Part shown: piece by piece, positions 52,324 through 60,515 of the stretch
How positions within the stretch are numbered: position 1 is the stretch's first letter
Layout: every line of letters begins with the position of its first letter
Assembly: GCA_965205735.1 (NCBI GenBank)
Contig: OZ242179.1
Coordinates: forward strand, 2,418,001 to 2,482,000
Direction of reading: 5' to 3'
Length of the DNA stretch: 64,000 bases
Source of the DNA: VXNE01 sp965205735
GTDB taxonomy: Bacteria > Pseudomonadota > Gammaproteobacteria > Pseudomonadales > Azotimanducaceae
Made by a program: the position numbers and the translations under genes
The notes under the pieces: generated by a model
The model's input: the letters and a program-made list of their open reading frames with translations, nothing else
What the model was told of the DNA's origin: nothing
Database searches by the model: none

Positions 52324-53364
52324 TTACCCGAAGGAATATCCGCCCCCGGACGCGACCAGGTGGCCCGCTTCCGGCCGGGTTGTCGCCGTTACGATGCGAC
52401 CGATGGGCACAGCCATTTCACCGGCCCGGGTCAAACTATCCAGCAGGTCATCTTCAAATTCCGGAGCCACGCAGAGGACGAAGCCGATCCCGCAATTGAA
52501 AGTACGCAGCATTTCGGATTCCTCGACATTCCCCGCCTGCTGCAGCCAACCGAATACCGCCGGCCGCGCCCAACTATCGAGATCGATGTCGGCGGCCAGA
52601 CCCTCGCGCAGCATCCTGGGCGCATTCTCGACTATGCCACCGCCTGTTACGTGCGCCATGCCCTTGATTGGTGCCGCACGGAGCGCCGCCGCAATCGGTT
52701 GTGCGTAAATTCGCGTTGGAGCCAGAAGCTGATCCAGGAGCCTATCGTTCAAGACAATGCCCTTGTCTTCGACGATGCGGCGGATGAGCGAATACCCGTT
52801 CGAATGGGGACCGGTTGAACCGACACCGATCAACCGATCACCGACGGCGATGTGTTCTCCCGTGACCTTACCGTCGCGTTCGACGATACCTACGCAGAAG
52901 CCGGCGAGATCGTAGTCGCCGGGCCGATAGAAACCGGGCATCTCGGCGGTCTCACCCCCTGCGAGGGCGCACCCGGCGATCTCGCAACCCTTTGCAATAC
53001 CGACGATCACCCGCTCTGCCACATCCACATCGAGTTTCGACGTCGCGTAATAGTCGAGAAAGAGGAATGGCTCGGCACCGTAGACGAGCACGTCGTTCAC
53101 GCACATGGCGACCAGATCCTGGCCAACCTCGTCGTGGCGATCATGCTCGATGGCGAGCCTGAGTTTCGTACCCACGCCGTCGGTCCCCGTCACGATGACC
53201 GGCTTCTGATATTTTGCGGGAACGGCAGCGAGGGCGGCGAACCCGCCAAGATCCGAGAGGAACGCATCTCCCTGCGTACGCCGCGCCACTGGCGCGATGC
53301 GGCGGACGAGTTCATCGCCGGCGTCGATGTCGACGCCGGCGTCTCGATAGGTGAGTCCTGACAT
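52324..53364 (-). CDS. purM: Phosphoribosylformylglycinamidine cyclo-ligase
   Basis: Purine biosynthesis: closes FGAM to AIR with ATP. The 346 residues match E. coli PurM in length and sequence: MSGLTYRDAGVDIDAGDELVRRI, TGTDGVGTKLRLA, GGETAEMPGFY and GVGSTGPHSNGYSLIRRIV. The start at 53364 is the family start; an upstream ATG adds unrelated residues. purN, often adjacent, is not present here. Confidence 0.97.
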   Translation of the reverse strand: MSGLTYRDAGVDIDAGDELVRRIAPVARRTQGDAFLSDLGGFAALAAVPAKYQKPVIVTGTDGVGTKLRLAIEHDRHDEVGQDLVAMCVNDVLVYGAEPFLFLDYYATSKLDVDVAERVIVGIAKGCEIAGCALAGGETAEMPGFYRPGDYDLAGFCVGIVERDGKVTGEHIAVGDRLIGVGSTGPHSNGYSLIRRIVEDKGIVLNDRLLDQLLAPTRIYAQPIAAALRAAPIKGMAHVTGGGIVENAPRMLREGLAADIDLDSWARPAVFGWLQQAGNVEESEMLRTFNCGIGFVLCVAPEFEDDLLDSLTRAGEMAVPIGRIVTATTRPEAGHLVASGGGYSFG

Positions 53365-53574
53365 GAAGCGGCCGAAAGCTTGAGAACGCACCGAGTTGTA
53401 GCACGCGCCAGACGGCTACGGAAGCGGAAAGATCCCAGATTCCCCTGTTCTCTGGGGCTCAAAGGATTATCGGTATTTGCGATGTCGGGCTAGACTTGAT
53501 CGGCCCGCTTCAGTTTGTAGCATGGCGCGACGCCCTACGTGTCTGGATGTTCTCGATCAACCACCCAATCTTTA

Positions 53575-53972
53575 CTTCCATCGAACAAGCACCTCCGGGG
53601 AGCGCCAGCGACCGGGGGCACTTGCATGGAACAAACGCCTCCGGGGAGCGTCAGCGATCAGGAGCGCTTGTTCCATGGTCGATGCGCTGGGTCGGGCCAG
53701 GAGCCTTCAGCCGGGGAGCGCGAGGGGGGACCCCTCACAAGAAAGAAGCGACGCCGAAGGCGCCGGCTGTGGGGCGCTTGTTCGATGGTCGACGCGCTGG
53801 GCCGGGCCAGGAGCCTTCAGCCGGGGAGCGCGAGGGGATACCCCTCGCAAGAAAACAGCAGCGCGAGGGGACACCCCTCGCCGAAATGCGGAGCCGAAGG
53901 CGACGACTGTGGGGCACTTCCATCGAACAAACGCCTCCCCGAGCCAAGCGACGGAGGGCAGTTGCTGCATGG
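53575..53972. repeat. Family C repeat cluster upstream of the DUF2066 gene
   Basis: About 400 bases of interleaved direct and inverted repeats. Units include ATGGAACAAACGCCTCCGG with its inverse GCGCTTGTTCCATGG, CAGGAGCCTTCAGCCGGGG (twice), GCGAGGGG...CCCCTCGC palindromes (three) and GCCGAAGGCGnCGnCTGTGG (twice). It separates divergent purM and DUF2066 and has no gene of its own. Inverted copies of part of it recur at 57417-57505. Confidence 0.8.
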
Positions 53973-55091
53973 TTGACCAATGGGAGACATCGGCGATGGT
54001 TCATCAGCCCCGCCGCAGTGGTCTGTTCGGCGGCAGTCTGCTGCGGCCCGCCCGCACACGGCGAGGTCGTCGACTGGCTGTACGACGTGGAAGTGCCGGC
54101 GAAGTCCCAGGCCGAGGCCGACCAGCGTCACGCCGCGGTGTCCGCACTGCGCGAGATGCTAGTGCGCATGACGGGCCTCAAGAGTCTGCCCATGTCGCAA
54201 CCCATCGTCCGTGCGCTGAACTCTCCAGAGTTGTACTACGTGAAGTACCGTTTCATCCAGGACGAGGACAGTGACAAGCAGCGGCTTCACGTGAGTTTCG
54301 AGCCAAAAGCGGTACAGGAGTTGGTCTCCGAAGCCTCACTTCCCATCTGGAGTGCCGACCGTCCCCGTGTCCTGGCTTGGCTCGCGATCCGCGAGGGCGG
54401 GCGTATCCATGTTCTCGATAGCACCTCGCATCACCCTCTGGCCAAAAGCCTGCGGCAACGAAGTCGCCAACGCGGAGTGCTACTTCGGCTGCCATTGCTG
54501 GACCTCGAGGACAGGTCATTGATTTCTCCATCCGCCGTTTGGGACGGGTTCGCCTTTTCGCTGCACTCCGCTTCGCGCCGATATGATGCGGAGGTGGTGC
54601 TTGTTGGCCGCGCAGACCCGGTCACCGATGGCGGGTGGCGGACGCATTGGGAGTTCTGGCTCAACGATGCGCCTCGGAAATTCCGTTTTTCCGACGCAAC
54701 CGTCGAGGCTGGCGCCGTTCAGGCTATGGACGAAGTCGCCGACGAATTGATGCAACGCTTCGCCGTTTTCGGCCGTGACGCAACAGCGATAGAGATAGCG
54801 GTGCGAGGCGCAGGATCTATTCGGCGCTATGCCGAGCTGATGCGCCACCTCTCGAATCTCGAGTACATCGAGCGCGTGCAGTTGACCGCGGCCGCGAGGG
54901 AAACGTTGACCGTGCGCGTCATTACCCGATCAACCGCCGAACGCCTCGGCGAACTCCTGTCGAAAGACGGCGCCTTTCGACGCCTGCCGACCTTGTCCGG
55001 CGGCTTGCCTCCATTCGGCACCCACCCGCAGGATGGGTCGGAAGGCGGGTCGGTTGTACCGCTGACGTTGCAGTGGCGTGGCAAGGGCTGA
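53973..55091 (+). CDS. DUF2066 family envelope protein
   Basis: A 372-residue member of DUF2066, a gammaproteobacterial family with conserved position beside purM and hda. Seen: a signal-like N-terminus (RRWFISPAAVVCSAAVCCG), then VVDWLYDVEVPAKSQAEADQRHAAV, ALREMLVRMTGLKSLP and YVKYRFIQDED. The biochemical role is unknown; it is predicted to be exported. The start is uncertain: TTG 53973 gives a proper signal peptide, while the upstream open frame runs only through the repeat cluster. The stop overlaps the next start (TGATG). Confidence 0.8.
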   Translation: MTNGRHRRWFISPAAVVCSAAVCCGPPAHGEVVDWLYDVEVPAKSQAEADQRHAAVSALREMLVRMTGLKSLPMSQPIVRALNSPELYYVKYRFIQDEDSDKQRLHVSFEPKAVQELVSEASLPIWSADRPRVLAWLAIREGGRIHVLDSTSHHPLAKSLRQRSRQRGVLLRLPLLDLEDRSLISPSAVWDGFAFSLHSASRRYDAEVVLVGRADPVTDGGWRTHWEFWLNDAPRKFRFSDATVEAGAVQAMDEVADELMQRFAVFGRDATAIEIAVRGAGSIRRYAELMRHLSNLEYIERVQLTAAARETLTVRVITRSTAERLGELLSKDGAFRRLPTLSGGLPPFGTHPQDGSEGGSVVPLTLQWRGKG

Positions 55092-55651
55092 TGCTTCGTA
55101 GCATTCCGAACATCATCACGCTCGTGCGCATCGCATTGATCGTGCCGATAGCCTGGCTCCTGCTGGACGAACGCTACCTGGCGGGACTCGTCCTCCTGGC
55201 GATAGCGGGCTTAAGCGATGCGCTGGACGGTGCCCTGGCGCGCAGGTTTTCGTGGGCGAGTTCGTTCGGCGCGTACGCGGATCCCCTCGCGGACAAACTG
55301 CTGGTCGGCACGATGTTCGTCATCCTCGTCTGGCAGAGCCATGTGCCGCTATGGCTTGCCGCCGTCGCCATCTCGCGGGACGTCATCATCATGTTCGGAG
55401 CATTGGCGTATGGGCTCCTATTCGAGAAAGTCGAACTGAATCCGACCTTCATCAGCAAGCTGAACACCGCGATGCAGATCGCCATGCTGATACTGGTGCT
55501 GGTCGGGTTGGTCGCCGCGGGACCGCTGTACGCCTTTGCCTTCGGTATCCTCGATCCCTGGGGATTCGCGGTCGTCGCTACACTCGGGGTCTCTTCGGGC
55601 GTCGACTACGTCTTTACATGGAGTCGCCGCGCCATGCAGGAACGGGAGTAG
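55091..55651 (+). CDS. CDP-alcohol phosphatidyltransferase family protein
   Basis: A 186-residue inner-membrane enzyme that transfers a phosphatidyl group from CDP-diacylglycerol to an alcohol. The signature DGx2ARx8Gx3Dx3D is present as SDALDGALARRFSWASSFGAYADPLADK (residues 43-70). About six helices are visible. It is PgsA-like in size, but the acceptor cannot be assigned; in this conserved position it may be a second, non-PgsA paralogue. Start overlaps the DUF2066 stop. Confidence 0.88.
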   Translation: MLRSIPNIITLVRIALIVPIAWLLLDERYLAGLVLLAIAGLSDALDGALARRFSWASSFGAYADPLADKLLVGTMFVILVWQSHVPLWLAAVAISRDVIIMFGALAYGLLFEKVELNPTFISKLNTAMQIAMLILVLVGLVAAGPLYAFAFGILDPWGFAVVATLGVSSGVDYVFTWSRRAMQERE

Positions 55652-55657
55652 GTGCTT

Positions 55658-56338
55658 ATGGCTCGCCGAATGGCTCGCCGAATTGCCCGGCAAGTGCCCC
55701 TGGCATTCACGCTTCGCGAGCGGTTCACCCTTGATCGTTTCATTGTCGACGCGAACGCGGAACTCGTGGCAAGCGTGCGCCGCCCCGTCGACGGTTTCTT
55801 TTGCGCCTGGGTTTGGGGCCGTTCCGGGGCGGGAAAGAGCCATTTGCTACAGGCTATTTCCCATGAGACGGGCGGGGCGTTCGTCCCGGCTACGGAGATC
55901 CCCAGGGTTGATGGCTATGAAGTCTTCGACCGCGTACTGATCGACGACATCCACACGTGGATCGGCGATAACTCTGCCGAGGAAGCATTGATGCGCCTGT
56001 ACGACAACCGGCTCGAGCATGGACTTGTCCTCGTCGCGACGGCGCGCAAGCCCCCCGCGCAGTTGCGTTTCGCACTTCCCGATCTCGCTTCCCGCCTGCG
56101 CTCGTCGGCGTGTTTCGAAATTTCGCCGCCGAGCGACGAAGCGGCGAGCGTCGTGCTGCGGCGCGTCGCCCAGGATCGCGGTTTCGATCTCGACGAGAGC
56201 GTGGTGGCGTTTCTCCTACGTCGTACCGGCCGCGACCTGGGCGACCTGCTACGCCTGCTGGAGACAATCGATGCGGAATCCCTGTCGGCGCAACGGCGGG
56301 TTACGATCCCATTCGTCAAACAGGTACTTGAGCTTTGA
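55658..56338 (+). CDS. hda: DnaA regulatory inactivator Hda-like AAA+ protein
   Basis: A DnaA-homologous AAA+ protein which, with the beta clamp, stimulates DnaA-ATP hydrolysis. The 226 residues show QVPLAFTLRERFTLDRFI at the start, Walker A WGRSGAGKSHLLQAI, Walker B VLIDDIHTWIG, LASRLRSSACFEISPP (arginine-rich sensor region) and a lid with RTGRDLGDLLRLL. I start at ATG 55658 (GGGAG at 9-base spacing); GTG 55652 is the alternative. A 12-base repeat (ATGGCTCGCCGA) occurs twice at the start. Confidence 0.92.
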   Translation: MARRMARRIARQVPLAFTLRERFTLDRFIVDANAELVASVRRPVDGFFCAWVWGRSGAGKSHLLQAISHETGGAFVPATEIPRVDGYEVFDRVLIDDIHTWIGDNSAEEALMRLYDNRLEHGLVLVATARKPPAQLRFALPDLASRLRSSACFEISPPSDEAASVVLRRVAQDRGFDLDESVVAFLLRRTGRDLGDLLRLLETIDAESLSAQRRVTIPFVKQVLEL

Positions 56339-57408
56339 TTCGGGCGGTCGTCACCGGCGGCGGTAGCGCCGGGCACGTCGTGCCGACGTTGCCCATCATC
56401 GAAGCGCTTCAGGCCCGGAACTGGAACATCACCTATATCGGCTCCGACTCGGGGCTGGAGGAACGGCTGGTGGCACCCCTCGGCGTCGGGTACTTCGGCG
56501 TGCGCCCGGGCAAGCTGCGCCGGTACTGGTCCTTCGACAACCTCGTAGACGCCTTTCGTGTTCCGCTCTCCATACTGCAGGTGTTCGGGATACTCGGCCG
56601 CATCGAGCCGGATGTGGTCTTCTCGAAGGGCGGATTCGTCGCGTTTCCCGTGGTGGCGGCCGCGTGGCTGCGGCGGATTCCCGTGGTGGCACATGAATCC
56701 GACCTCTCCCCCGGGCTTGCCAATCGGCTGACCCTGCCCTTCATTGCGTCGCTGTGCGTGAATTTCGATGCCACACGCGTCAATGCCAGGCGAGTGATCC
56801 ATACGGGCACGCCCGTACGCGAATCCCTCGTGCGCGGCGATCGCGAACGGGGATTGACCGCTACCGGCTTCTCCGGCGAACGACCGATTCTAGCCGTTGT
56901 CGGGGGCAGCCTCGGCGCAGAGCGCCTGAACCTCATCGTGCGCGAAGCGCTGTCGGCATTGACACAGGCATTCGATGTCCTGCACGTATGCGGCGCGGGC
57001 AAGGTGGATCCGTCTTACCTGGGTACCGCGGGATACGAACAGCGCGATTTCGTCGGGGACGAGTGGGGTGACATCCTCGCGGCGGCGGACCTGGTCGTAT
57101 CGCGCTCAGGAGCGAACTCGCTGCACGAACTACTCATCTTAAGGAAACCGAACTTGCTGGTCCCGCTGCCGGCGTCGGCGAGCCGAGGCGATCAAATCGA
57201 GAACGCCGCCTACGCGGAGACCGCGGGTTTCAGCATGGTCGTGGCGGAAGCCGATTTGACTCCCGACGTGCTGGTGGACCGGGTGACCGCCCTGCACCGT
57301 GACTCGCTTTCGTGGCGCGAACGCCTGGACGCGTTTCAGGCCCTGGACAGCACCAGACTAATCGTCGCGGAACTCGAGACAGCATTGAAAAGTCGCCCGA
57401 AACGATGA
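56335..57408 (+). CDS. MurG-like UDP-GlcNAc transferase (GT28)
   Basis: A 357-residue GT-B protein of the MurG family, which adds GlcNAc to lipid I. Seen: GGGSAGHVVPTLPIIEAL, YIGSDSGLEERLV, SKGGFVAFPVVAAA, VVGGSLGAERLN, SRSGANSLHELL and LPASASRGDQIENA. The acceptor/domain-linker motif reads AHESDLSPGLANRL, as in Firmicutes-type MurG, whereas proteobacterial MurG usually has HEQNxxxGxTN. It lies outside any division cluster. It may be the sole MurG acquired by transfer, or a paralogue acting on another lipid-linked sugar. TTG start overlapping the hda stop (TTGA). Confidence 0.82.
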   Translation: MIRAVVTGGGSAGHVVPTLPIIEALQARNWNITYIGSDSGLEERLVAPLGVGYFGVRPGKLRRYWSFDNLVDAFRVPLSILQVFGILGRIEPDVVFSKGGFVAFPVVAAAWLRRIPVVAHESDLSPGLANRLTLPFIASLCVNFDATRVNARRVIHTGTPVRESLVRGDRERGLTATGFSGERPILAVVGGSLGAERLNLIVREALSALTQAFDVLHVCGAGKVDPSYLGTAGYEQRDFVGDEWGDILAAADLVVSRSGANSLHELLILRKPNLLVPLPASASRGDQIENAAYAETAGFSMVVAEADLTPDVLVDRVTALHRDSLSWRERLDAFQALDSTRLIVAELETALKSRPKR

Positions 57409-57416
57409 TCTAATCG

Positions 57417-57505
57417 CTCGCTTTCTTGCGAGGGGTGCCCCCTCGCGCTGCTCTTTTCTTGCGAGGGGTGCCCCCTCGCGCTCCCCGGGCTGAAGGCTCC
57501 TTTTT
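57417..57505. repeat. Family C repeat, inverted copy
   Basis: Two TTTCTTGCGAGGGGTGCCCC units in tandem, then GCTCCCCGGGCTGAAGGCTCC. This is the reverse complement of the arrangement at about 53800-53880. It lies between the MurG-like gene and the dehydrogenase gene; the GAGGGGTGCCCCCTC palindromes could form terminator-like hairpins. Confidence 0.8.
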
Positions 57506-57516
57506 CCGGCACTGTC

Positions 57517-58698
57517 ATGTATAGAGTCAAGACGTACAACCAGATCGCCGCGCGCGGGCTGGAACTGTTTCCAGTCGATGCGTTCCGGATCGGCACGGAT
57601 GTCGTCGCCCCGGATGCGATTCTCCTGCGCAGCCACGTCCTGACGCGCGCGGACCTCGGCCCGGGCCTGCGGGCGGTCGCGCGCGCCGGCGCCGGCATCA
57701 ACAACGTTCCTGTCGGCGCTTGCACAGAACAAGGAGTGGTCGTCTTCAATACGCCGGGCGCCAACGCAAACTCGGTCAAGGAGTTGACGCTCGCCGCGCT
57801 CCTGCTCGGCTCCCGCGATGTGATCGGCGGGATGGACTACGTGAAGACCCTGTCGAACGTCGCCGACGACCACACGCTGCACGACCTGGTGGAGGGCGAG
57901 AAGAGACGTTTCAAGGGCCGAGAACTGTTCGCCCGAACGTTGGGCGTCCTCGGTCTGGGAGCTATCGGTTCGCAGGTTGCGCGCGCCGGACTCGACCTCG
58001 GCATGCGCGTGGTCGGATACGACCCGGCCCTTTCCGTCGACGCGGCCTGGCGCCTGCCGAGCGAAATACAACGCATGGTAGATGCCCGGAGCCTGTTCAG
58101 TCAGTCGGACTACGTGACCGTACACGTCCCTTCGCTGCCGACGACGCAAGGCCTGATCAATGCCGACGCGCTGCGCGCATTCCGACCGGGGACTGTACTG
58201 CTCAACTTTGCGCGCCAGGAAGTCGTTGACGAAGACGCTGTCGGGGCCGCGCTGGGAGACGGAACGCTTTCGGCATACTTTTCCGACTTCCCCGGCACAA
58301 AGCTTGCAAAGCATCGCAACGCCCACGCCACGCCGCATCTCGGGGCGAGCACAGTCGAGGCCGAAGAGAACTGCGCGGTCATGGCGGCCGAGCAACTGCG
58401 GGACTTCTTAAGCTCCGGCAACATCAGGAACTCCGTCAACTTCCCGGACGTCAACCTCGAGTTGAGCTTCGGATACCGCCTTGCCGTAGCCAATCGCAAC
58501 GTGGCGGGCACCCTTGGGCAAGTCCTGTCGGTCCTTGCAGACGACAACGTTAACGTCATCGACATGATCAACAAGAGCCGCGAAAACGTCGCATACAACC
58601 TGATCGACATCGAGCAGCCGCCGACGCCGAAGATGATCGAGCGAATCAACGGCATCGACAGTGTGATCAATCTGCGCCTGTTCGACGCACCCGGATAG
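57517..58698 (+). CDS. serA: 3-phosphoglycerate dehydrogenase-like D-2-hydroxyacid dehydrogenase
   Basis: First step of serine synthesis: NAD-dependent oxidation of 3-phosphoglycerate. The 393 residues contain RAVARAGAGINNVPV, the Rossmann motif GVLGLGAIGSQVAR, FARQEVVDEDAV and the catalytic His in TPHLGASTVEAEENCA. A C-terminal ACT domain begins at about residue 320 (NVAGTLGQVLSVLADDNVNVIDM), consistent with serine feedback control. It is the short SerA type. D-3-PGDH is the most likely activity. Confidence 0.88.
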   Translation: MYRVKTYNQIAARGLELFPVDAFRIGTDVVAPDAILLRSHVLTRADLGPGLRAVARAGAGINNVPVGACTEQGVVVFNTPGANANSVKELTLAALLLGSRDVIGGMDYVKTLSNVADDHTLHDLVEGEKRRFKGRELFARTLGVLGLGAIGSQVARAGLDLGMRVVGYDPALSVDAAWRLPSEIQRMVDARSLFSQSDYVTVHVPSLPTTQGLINADALRAFRPGTVLLNFARQEVVDEDAVGAALGDGTLSAYFSDFPGTKLAKHRNAHATPHLGASTVEAEENCAVMAAEQLRDFLSSGNIRNSVNFPDVNLELSFGYRLAVANRNVAGTLGQVLSVLADDNVNVIDMINKSRENVAYNLIDIEQPPTPKMIERINGIDSVINLRLFDAPG

Positions 58699-58711
58699 CC
58701 GGGTTAGCAGC

Positions 58712-58734
58712 CTGTGATGCAATATCCGGGCTAG
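58712..58734. repeat. Possible family A terminal remnant
   Basis: GATGCAATATCCGGGCTAG resembles the right end of element A1 (GACGAAATATCCGGGCTAA). Its CTA is the stop codon of the minus-strand glycosyltransferase. A GTTAGC lies 15 bases before it. Possibly a deletion derivative. Confidence 0.45.
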
Positions 58735-59879
58735 CCAAGCCCTTTCCGCTCTGGCATTCGGGCTTCGTCGGCACGCAACAACGCGTTCAGGCGTGCAGGC
58801 GTATGCACAGCCGGATACAGCGTCTCGAGCGTCGTCAGAAGCGGCGGATCCGGAAATTCATCCCGCGCGGCGTGGACGAATTTCAGGGTCCTGAAAGCAT
58901 CAAACCAGGTGTGGATCGCGCGCCCATCTCGTTTGGGTTGGTATCCGATGGCATCGAGCAACCTTGGAACGGGTTGGCTCGGCGTCGTTCCCGCCGCAAC
59001 GCCATCGTGAAATATCCTGAGCGCTTCAAACGTCTCGCACGCGTAACCCGGCATGGCCCTCGGATCGGGCGGAACCCTGGCCAGGGCGGGACCGGTGCCG
59101 AACGGCACGCGCGTCGAGGCGCGCGCCTCAATTTCGATGACGGGCGCCCTCAAGCGGCGAATCCAGCCTACCTTCGCCAGCTTGTTCAGGAGATAGAAGT
59201 CTTCCGCCGCATTGCGCCGCGGGAATCCTCGCACCTTCGCGTAACTCGTCGCATCCACGGCCAGGCAACTGCCGACTGTATGAAAGGCGTACGGAGAGCC
59301 CGCATATTCGAGGCGATTGACGTAGTAGCGGAGCGACAGTTCATACATGAGAGCCCGGCGCGCAAGATCTTCATCTCCGCTCGTGTGGACAAACGGATAC
59401 ACCCAACCGGCAGCCTGTCCCTTGGCCGCCTCGAAGTAGCCGGGGGGCAACGCGGCATCGGCGTCCGTCGAGAAGATGACCGGGACCTCGATCCGCCGTT
59501 CGACAATAAGGCGCAACGCGATGTCGGCACCGATCTTGCGCGCGAGTCCGACACCCGCGCGCCTCGGTACCGGCGTGTTCACCCGATCCACAATCGCGAT
59601 GTCAACGTTGCGCGCGCGGTCCAGCCCTCCCGCCAGGTGCAGCAGTTCCCGTGTACGGGCAAAGGCGGCGTCCTCGCGCCTCGCGTCATCCGGCACGTTG
59701 GCAACCAGGATGATGAGCAGGTCCGCTGCTCCACGGGGCAGCACGCGCTGGAGGAAGTCGCCAGGTTCATCGAATGCCGGTATCGAGAGCACGTGCCGAT
59801 AGGTACGCGCCGCCGAAGGCGCGCGCTTAGCTTCGGGTTCCGCGTAGCGTGCGAGGTACAGGCTCGCATGATCCTTCAT
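58731..59879 (-). CDS. Family 2 glycosyltransferase-like protein
   Basis: A 382-residue soluble GT-A-like protein. Seen: YRHVLSIPAFDEPGDFLQRVLP, LIILVANVPDD and a DRVNTPVPRRAGVGLARKIGADIAL segment. The metal-binding motif is IFSTDADAALPPGYFEAA, followed by VGSCLAVDATSYAKVRGFPRRNAAEDFYLLNKLAKVGWI, the acceptor-side GxxxxxED region. Donor and acceptor are unknown. It stands alone, convergent with the SerA-like gene and just downstream of miaE on the same strand. Confidence 0.8.
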   Translation of the reverse strand: MKDHASLYLARYAEPEAKRAPSAARTYRHVLSIPAFDEPGDFLQRVLPRGAADLLIILVANVPDDARREDAAFARTRELLHLAGGLDRARNVDIAIVDRVNTPVPRRAGVGLARKIGADIALRLIVERRIEVPVIFSTDADAALPPGYFEAAKGQAAGWVYPFVHTSGDEDLARRALMYELSLRYYVNRLEYAGSPYAFHTVGSCLAVDATSYAKVRGFPRRNAAEDFYLLNKLAKVGWIRRLRAPVIEIEARASTRVPFGTGPALARVPPDPRAMPGYACETFEALRIFHDGVAAGTTPSQPVPRLLDAIGYQPKRDGRAIHTWFDAFRTLKFVHAARDEFPDPPLLTTLETLYPAVHTPARLNALLRADEARMPERKGLG

Positions 59880-59906
59880 AGGTAGAGCTGCGGAGCCGTC
59901 AGGGCT

Positions 59907-60482
59907 TCAATGCAACGCCGCTCGAGGCGTCAAGGATCGGATGATATCCGCTTCGCGCGCGGCGATGTGGTCCCAGCGTTGGTCGATGTCCGCATCGGGA
60001 CACTCGCGCCGCGCGAGTTCGAGAAAAAGCTGCCAGTGCCGGTCCTCGCTGGCGGCGATGCGCTGGTAGAACCGCTTCAGGCGCTCATCCGTCAACGCCT
60101 GGGCGATCATCGAAAAGCGCTCCCGGCCTCGGCATTCGATCACCGATGCGACCAACAGTCGGTCCAGCAGGTAGTTACCCCGTCCCCTGCGAACGACCGC
60201 GTTCAGGGCGTTCACGTAGGGGTCCCTGGTGTCCGGCGCCGGGCGAATGCCCTGATCGATCAGGAGACCTATCACATCGCGATAATGACCGAGTTCTTCG
60301 ACCGCCAGATTCGCCATCGCATCGATCAGCCCGGGGCGGTCCGGGTAGTGGGCGGCCAGCGACATCGCCATCCCCGATGCCTTCCTCTCGCAGGAGGCAT
60401 GGTCTTGCAGGAACGACGGAAAGTCCGCGAGTACCGCCGTCAGCCAACGGTCTCCCGTCGCCACCGCTAGCTTTGATCCCAT
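59907..60482 (-). CDS. miaE: tRNA-(ms2io6A)-hydroxylase MiaE
   Basis: A non-haem diiron monooxygenase that hydroxylates the isopentenyl group of ms2i6A37 in tRNA. The 191 residues carry the diiron ligands: Glu in DHASCERKASG, Glu and His in VEELGHYRD, Glu in VIECRGRERF, and Glu and His in ASEDRHWQLFLEL. The fold is all-helical. It is divergent from the ABC exporter gene across 33 bases. Confidence 0.93.
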   Translation of the reverse strand: MGSKLAVATGDRWLTAVLADFPSFLQDHASCERKASGMAMSLAAHYPDRPGLIDAMANLAVEELGHYRDVIGLLIDQGIRPAPDTRDPYVNALNAVVRRGRGNYLLDRLLVASVIECRGRERFSMIAQALTDERLKRFYQRIAASEDRHWQLFLELARRECPDADIDQRWDHIAAREADIIRSLTPRAALH

Positions 60483-60515
60483 CTGTCCAAGGATACAACG
60501 AGTAGAATCCTCACC

